Assembly: GCA_030745255.1 (NCBI GenBank)
Contig: JASLOY010000072.1
Location: forward strand, 1 to 11,075
Origin: Vicinamibacterales bacterium
Lineage (GTDB): Bacteria > Acidobacteriota > Vicinamibacteria > Vicinamibacterales > UBA8438
DNA: 11,075 nucleotides
Reading direction: 5' to 3'
Shown: in pieces, positions 7,479-11,075 of the stretch
How positions within the stretch are numbered: the stretch's first letter is position 1
Layout of the letters: every line of letters begins with the position of its first letter
Notes under the pieces: generated by a model
Databases searched by the model: none
Told to the model about the DNA's origin: nothing
What the model saw: the letters and a program-made list of their open reading frames with translations, nothing else
Position numbers and translations under genes: made by a program

Positions 7479-8545
7479 CGAAGACCCGCTCCAGGTTTCT
7501 GCATGACCGCGTCGAGCCGTTCTCTCCCGATCCCGATCTGAGCCCCGCCGACATACTGGAACGCATGGAACGGATCTCGTTCCAGGGACGGAATCTCGCC
7601 ACCGCGCTGCGTGTCTGGAAGAAGATGCTCGACGAGGAGGTGTTGATCTTCCTCGGCGTGGCCGGGGCGCTGAGCGCGGGCGGTCTCCGGGTCCTCATCG
7701 CGCACCTGCTCGAGCAGCGATACGTCGACTGCCTCATCTCGACTGGCGCCAATCTGTATCACGATCTGCACGAGACCCGTGGGCGGCATCATTTTATCGG
7801 GTCTCCCCACGTGGACGATGCGGCGCTGCACGCCGAACAGATCGACCGGATCTACGACACGTTCGTCAGCGAGGATGAGTTCATCGACAACGACAACTGG
7901 ATTGCCGCTTTTGCGGCAGAGCTGGAATGCCGTCCCTACTCGAGTCGTGAATTCCTGTGCCTTCTGGGGCAACGCCTCTGGAGCGCTACCGGCCAGCACG
8001 GCATTCTGACAGCGGCCTGCCAGGCCAAAGTACCGGTGTACTGCCCCGGAATCGCGGACTCCTCGATAGGCATGGCACTCTCGCAGGCCCGACACATGCG
8101 GGCTGGCACCGGACAGGTGGACGTCATCAGCGACATCGTCGAGTCGAGCAATCTGGTGTTACGCAAACCTCGCACCGCCTGCGTCTTGCTGGGTGGCGGC
8201 ACACCCAAGAATTTCATCAACCAGGCCAGCGTGCAGGCCGCATTCTTCAGCCCGGGCATCGAAGGCCACGCCCTGGCGTTGCAGATCGTCACCGACACGC
8301 CAGATTTCGGCGGGGCATCCGGTGCCTCGCTGGACGAGGCCAAGAGCTGGGGCAAACTTGCCCGGGACGCCGACCAGGTGACCGTGCGCTGCGACGCGAC
8401 CATCGCGTTGCCTTTCCTCGTCAGCGCACTGACCGAGCGCGTCCAGCAGCACCCGCCGAAGCGGACCGTGCCGCAGTTTGAAGTCGAGCATCGTCGCCTG
8501 TCGCTCGACGGCGCTCAGCTCTCCGGAGATCGGTTCGATGTCTGA
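7475..8545 (+). CDS. Deoxyhypusine synthase-like protein
   Basis: This 356-aa protein belongs to the NAD-dependent deoxyhypusine synthase fold family, which in eukaryotes and archaea moves an aminobutyl group from spermidine to eIF5A. DEAKSWGKL carries the predicted imine-forming lysine, Lys294, with Glu288 and Trp292 (human Glu323, Trp327, Lys329). NAD-site counterparts include STGAN (89-93), Asp195, the GGG of LLGGGTPKN (240-242), Thr273 and Asp307-Ala308. Residues that bind spermidine in the human enzyme (Asp243, His288, Asp316) appear as Met200, Asn246 and Ala281, and there are about seven extra residues between Lys245 and Thr273. Human positions are from memory. Bacteria have no eIF5A, so the substrate is probably a small polyamine or something unknown; homospermidine synthase-like activity is one option. 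The ATG shares ATGA with the mutS stop, and the gene overlaps the ureohydrolase downstream. Confidence 0.9.
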   Translation: MTKTRSRFLHDRVEPFSPDPDLSPADILERMERISFQGRNLATALRVWKKMLDEEVLIFLGVAGALSAGGLRVLIAHLLEQRYVDCLISTGANLYHDLHETRGRHHFIGSPHVDDAALHAEQIDRIYDTFVSEDEFIDNDNWIAAFAAELECRPYSSREFLCLLGQRLWSATGQHGILTAACQAKVPVYCPGIADSSIGMALSQARHMRAGTGQVDVISDIVESSNLVLRKPRTACVLLGGGTPKNFINQASVQAAFFSPGIEGHALALQIVTDTPDFGGASGASLDEAKSWGKLARDADQVTVRCDATIALPFLVSALTERVQQHPPKRTVPQFEVEHRRLSLDGAQLSGDRFDV

Positions 8546-9476
8546 CCTTCGTCCACCTTCGTATCCCCACACGAACCTGACGGTGTTCGGTGATCGATCG
8601 TTCGAGACGATCGGCTACGCAGGAGCTGATGCGGTGATTCTGCCGATACCGCTCGACCGCACGACATCCTACGTGCCGGGCACGCGGTTCGCGCCCCGAG
8701 AGATCCTAGCCGCCTCGTCGCAACTGGAAACCTGGGACGAAGAGCTGGAGTTCGACCTCGAGGAGGTGGGTATCCACACGTTGCCCGAGATGGAACTGCC
8801 GTCGGAGGACCTACAGGCGGTGGCCACTGAGATCCGAGCCGTCTCGACACACGTCTTCGGCGCCGACAAGTTTCTGATCGGTGTTGGGGGAGAGCACTCC
8901 ATTACGCCCGCGCTCGTCGCCGCTGCGGCCCGGCACCGCAGCCCGTTGCACGTGCTCCAGATTGACGCGCACGCCGATCTCCGAGACACGTATCTGGGCT
9001 CTCGGCACAACCACGCGTGCGCGATGCGGCGGGTGCTGGAGACGTGCGCATGCACGCAGGTTGGCATCCGCAGTCTGTCACGCGAGGAGGCGCAGGTCGC
9101 ACCCACGCTGCAAACACGGTTGTTCTATGACACCCGGATGCGACGCGATGAGAACTGGATCGCCGACGTGGTAGACGGGCTCGGGGAGCACGTGTACGTG
9201 ACCATCGATTGTGACGGGCTCGATCTTGCGCTGATGCCCGCCGTCGGCACACCCGAGCCGGGCGGTCTCACCTGGCCCGAGCTCACGGCGCTCCTGCGCA
9301 GCGTGTTCTCCGCCAGGCAGGTCGTCGGGTGTGACATCGTCGAGCTCTGCCCCATTCCCGGGCTCGCCGCGCACCCATTCCTGTGCGCCAAGCTCATGCT
9401 CAAGATACTGGCGTATCGGTTCGCCCGACGGGACCGGTGGGCTGTTGGCGAAGCAGCACCTCAAATCGACGAGTGA
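8538..9476 (+). CDS. speB: Agmatinase-family ureohydrolase
   Basis: This 312-aa enzyme of the arginase/agmatinase family would hydrolyse a guanidino substrate to urea and an amine, most likely agmatine to putrescine. The binuclear manganese ligands are all visible: His120 in GVGGEHSIT, Asp143/His145/Asp147 in DAHAD, and Asp224/Asp226 in TIDCDGLD. His159 in HNHACAMRR matches the conserved substrate-side histidine, and GTPEPGGL follows. The usual DxDxxDP reads DCDGLDL, with Pro replaced by Leu. The ATG at 8538 lies 8 bases inside the end of the DHS-like gene and has GGAG nine bases upstream. A TTG at 8478 would add 20 unconserved residues. Pairing with a DHS-like gene supports a polyamine role. 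Related guanidino compounds such as an aminopropylagmatine cannot be ruled out as substrate. Confidence 0.92.
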   Translation: MSDLRPPSYPHTNLTVFGDRSFETIGYAGADAVILPIPLDRTTSYVPGTRFAPREILAASSQLETWDEELEFDLEEVGIHTLPEMELPSEDLQAVATEIRAVSTHVFGADKFLIGVGGEHSITPALVAAAARHRSPLHVLQIDAHADLRDTYLGSRHNHACAMRRVLETCACTQVGIRSLSREEAQVAPTLQTRLFYDTRMRRDENWIADVVDGLGEHVYVTIDCDGLDLALMPAVGTPEPGGLTWPELTALLRSVFSARQVVGCDIVELCPIPGLAAHPFLCAKLMLKILAYRFARRDRWAVGEAAPQIDE

Positions 9477-9478
9477 GA

Positions 9479-9543
9479 CGGAGCGCAGCCCCGCTAGCAG
9501 AGGTTTTTCTCATAGCCCCGCTTCGCGGGGCTAGACATCTCCG
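9479..9543. repeat. Compound inverted-repeat element after speB
   Basis: A perfect 9-bp stem, TAGCCCCGC (9513-9521) and GCGGGGCTA (9525-9533), closes on a TTC loop. The left arm core AGCCCCGCT also occurs at 9487-9495, so the right arm could pair with either copy. An outer CGGAG (9479-9483)/CTCCG (9539-9543) pair encloses the whole. TTTTT lies before the main hairpin and no T-run follows it, so a standard rho-independent terminator is not supported. It may stop transcription after speB, stabilise the mRNA 3' end, or be a dispersed extragenic palindrome. Confidence 0.6.
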
Positions 9544-9566
9544 ACGGCCGTCACGATACTTGTGAC

Positions 9567-9598
9567 CATCCCTCCCATGGGATGATGCCTAGGGAGGG
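9567..9598. repeat. Two mutually exclusive hairpins between convergent genes
   Basis: CATCCC (9567-9572) can pair with GGGATG (9579-9584). Alternatively CCCTCCC (9570-9576) can pair with GGGAGGG (9592-9598). The stems share bases, so only one can form at a time. Just upstream is the palindrome GACGGCCGTC (9543-9552). No T-run follows. The remainder of the 9477-9637 gap shows no gene. Confidence 0.4.
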
Positions 9599-9637
9599 CC
9601 GGTAGATATCGGGGTGTTGCCGCGTGCCCGAATCGTC

Positions 9638-10465
9638 TCAGCTGTCGGTATCGAGCGCCTGGAATTCACGCTCGGCGTCGGCGAAGTAGATCGAGAACGG
9701 GAACTCGTCCATGACGCGCTGAAAGGTCGCCCGCGCTTCGCCCGGCCGACCCGCCAGTGCGTAGGCCTGCCCCAACCGCATCAAGACGCCGTCGACGGGC
9801 AGGTCGGCTTCCGCATCGACTCCCGACGACTGTTCGAGCAAGGCGATGGCTTCGTCGTAGGCGCCCCGCGCGAGCTCGACTCCGGCCAGTCCCAGCCTCG
9901 CCATGCGGCCGTAGACCCCGGCGCCCTCACGCTCGATGACCTGTTGGTACTGCGCCGCAGCTTCATCCTGGCGTCCGAGCGCAGCCAGTGCCGCCGCGGC
10001 ACGATACCGAGCGGTGATGCTGGATTGGGTATTCGGGTATGCATCGGCTGCGGCGATCAGCTTTGGCAGCGCAGCCGCAAACTTCTCTTCGATCGTGGCG
10101 TACGTGCCGGGCGGCTGGACGAATTCGACCGGCTCGACTGGTGGTACCGCCTCTGACGTCTCCACTGGTTCGGCCGTCGAGTCGGGATCCTCGGCTGCGT
10201 CCTGCACCGGAGCCGGCGGCGGTGGAGGTGGAGGCGGGACGACGGGGGCATCGGCCAGCACCAGCGCTTCGGCCAGCAGTGCCCCAGCTTGCGACTCGGT
10301 CCGCCCGGTCCACCAGGAGTAACTGCCATACGCGATGAGGAGGCCGAGACCGATGGCGACCCCCATTGTCAGCACACGGCCCCGCCCTTGGAGCTGTTCC
10401 CACAGACTTCCGATCGCGACCGCGAACGTATTTTCCTTCAGGTGATGTCGCTCGCTACGCCTCAT
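9638..10465 (-). CDS. Membrane-anchored TPR protein, YfgM-like
   Basis: This 275-aa protein has a short basic cytoplasmic N-terminus with LKENTFAVAIGSLWEQLQ, a single transmembrane helix near residues 33-51, and then a long extracytoplasmic part. Residues 72-120 are a disordered Pro/Glu-rich linker containing eight consecutive prolines (77-84). Residues 150-256 hold three TPR-like helical pairs (ALGRQDEAAAQYQQVI, GAYDEAIALLEQ, GRPGEARATFQRVMDEFP). The N-in anchor plus TPR layout resembles YfgM, an ancillary SecYEG/periplasmic chaperone-network protein, but YfgM lacks this linker and the exact role is unproven. The ATG at 10465 has AAGG five bases upstream. It is a monocistronic leftward gene in this window and convergent with speB. 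Confidence 0.85.
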   Translation of the reverse strand: MRRSERHHLKENTFAVAIGSLWEQLQGRGRVLTMGVAIGLGLLIAYGSYSWWTGRTESQAGALLAEALVLADAPVVPPPPPPPPAPVQDAAEDPDSTAEPVETSEAVPPVEPVEFVQPPGTYATIEEKFAAALPKLIAAADAYPNTQSSITARYRAAAALAALGRQDEAAAQYQQVIEREGAGVYGRMARLGLAGVELARGAYDEAIALLEQSSGVDAEADLPVDGVLMRLGQAYALAGRPGEARATFQRVMDEFPFSIYFADAEREFQALDTDS

Positions 10466-10615
10466 GAATCCCTTCTCGCGCTTCTATTTAACTGACTCGG
10501 ACACTGCAGTTTACCAGAGAACCCCATCGTTCGTCGCGTAGCGCATGGTGTCCCCCAGAAGTTGCACTACCTGTTCAAGTGTCCGGTAGGGGCGTATAGT
10601 GGCGGCGTGCTCGGG

Positions 10616-10873
10616 ATGTTGCCTTTGAGGTCGCCAGAGCGACTCAAAAGGTATCGCTCGCTCTTCAAGTCGGTGTTTCTGCTCTCGCTGCCTCTCTTGA
10701 TAGCCATCCACGCTCCGATGCTCCCTTCCGAGACTCTGCCGCACAGGGCGTATCACGCCGCGCAATCCACACTTGGACCAAGTTTCTCTGTGCTGGTCCG
10801 CGTTGGCATGGTCACCCCAGCCATCTCACTGGTTGGCTTCATTGTCACCACGGCCCTTACACGGCAGAAGTAG
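10616..10873 (+). CDS. Possible small two-helix membrane protein
   Basis: I do not recognise this 85-residue reading frame. It has a basic N-terminus (RSPERLKRYRSLFK), a hydrophobic helix at about 19-36 (FLLSLPLLIAIHAPML) and a second at about 57-81 (VGMVTPAISLVGFIVTTAL), ending in TRQK. This fits a small hairpin membrane protein with both ends inside. Codon third positions look less GC-biased than in the neighbours. The frame also permits GTG at 10607 and TTG at 10562. A TATAGT box at 10595-10600 would place transcription start near 10607, making a leaderless GTG start possible. No Shine-Dalgarno precedes any of the starts. It may be a recently acquired or spurious frame. Confidence 0.35.
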   Translation: MLPLRSPERLKRYRSLFKSVFLLSLPLLIAIHAPMLPSETLPHRAYHAAQSTLGPSFSVLVRVGMVTPAISLVGFIVTTALTRQK

Positions 10874-10913
10874 AACGCGTCGGGATTCATAACCTCGCTA
10901 GCAGGAACGCGTT
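10874..10913. repeat. 7-bp inverted repeat directly after the small frame
   Basis: AACGCGT (10874-10880), immediately after the TAG of the small reading frame, is complementary to ACGCGTT (10907-10913), leaving a 26-base loop. The arms are also near-direct repeats because ACGCGT is itself a palindrome. No T-run follows, so any terminator role is weak. Confidence 0.3.
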
Positions 10914-11075
10914 CGCGGACACGACGCATTTGCCGGCGGCTAATCGAGCAGGAGCCGCTCGAGCAACCCGCCGCCTCCGTTCGGTTCTTCCCGAGTCGAC
11001 GTTCCGTGTACTGAGGGCCACCGGTGGATCCCGCAGGAATTGCCACGCCATAGGCGCCATTGCGAACAAATGAAG
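10914..11075. other. Right-edge stretch without an assignable gene
   Basis: No complete gene is visible. On the minus strand one frame from the edge reads NGAYGVAIPAGSTGGPQYT, which looks protein-like, and another ends GGGGLLERLLLD before a TAG at 10939-10941. They could be parts of one gene tail split by a frameshift, or chance. Sequence beyond the edge is needed to tell. Confidence 0.3.

Noticed and set aside
7196..8095. Minus-strand frame of 299 codons across the mutS/DHS-like junction
   Set aside because: No family resemblance, and both plus-strand genes are full length with catalytic motifs.
8478..8537. TTG start giving a 332-residue ureohydrolase
   Set aside because: The 20 added residues are unlike the family and overlap the DHS-like coding end; the ATG at 8538 has GGAG at good spacing.
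9492..10904. Shared 9-mer CGCTAGCAG near 9492 and 10896 as a possible repeat or attachment site
   Set aside because: A 9-base match is expected by chance in a window of this size, and the flanks do not match.

Overview
The window is a compact, clearly GC-rich bacterial chromosome segment made almost entirely of housekeeping genes, with no sign of mobile DNA, RNA genes or CRISPR. Several traits together suggest an Acidobacteriota-like organism, possibly Vicinamibacteria: a DHS-like/agmatinase gene pair, a short-form psd next to pssA, a TPR/YfgM-like anchor protein and an NtrY-like kinase. This placement is an inference from gene style and has not been tested by phylogeny.

Layout. (1) 1-1381 (+): the 3' part of an NtrY-like sensor histidine kinase, cut by the left edge. 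(2) 1421-4675 (-): a five-gene leftward run. In transcription order it is tsaB (tRNA t6A synthesis), rimI (S18 alanine acetyltransferase, ATGA overlap with tsaB), a 77-residue YdcH/DUF465 helical protein with an ideal Shine-Dalgarno, psd (PS decarboxylase) and pssA (PS synthase). The last two form the phosphatidylethanolamine pathway. (3) About 4676-4769: a divergent promoter region with a near-consensus sigma70 promoter pointing at mutS. (4) 4770-9476 (+): a tightly overlapping trio. mutS overlaps the DHS-like gene by ATGA, and the DHS-like gene overlaps an agmatinase-family ureohydrolase by 8 bases. (5) 9477-9637: a gap between convergent genes, rich in inverted repeats. (6) 9638-10465 (-): a membrane-anchored TPR protein with an octaproline linker. 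(7) 10466-11075: mostly unassigned, holding one possible 85-residue two-helix membrane protein.

How the genes work together. The leftward run combines translation-quality functions (t6A modification and ribosomal protein acetylation) with phospholipid head-group synthesis. The rightward run couples mismatch repair to a likely polyamine module. The most interesting gene is the DHS-like one. By motif comparison from memory it keeps the catalytic lysine and most NAD-contact positions of deoxyhypusine synthase. The positions that hold spermidine in the human enzyme (Asp243, His288, Asp316) read Met, Asn and Ala here. This predicts a different substrate, plausibly linked to the product of the neighbouring ureohydrolase.
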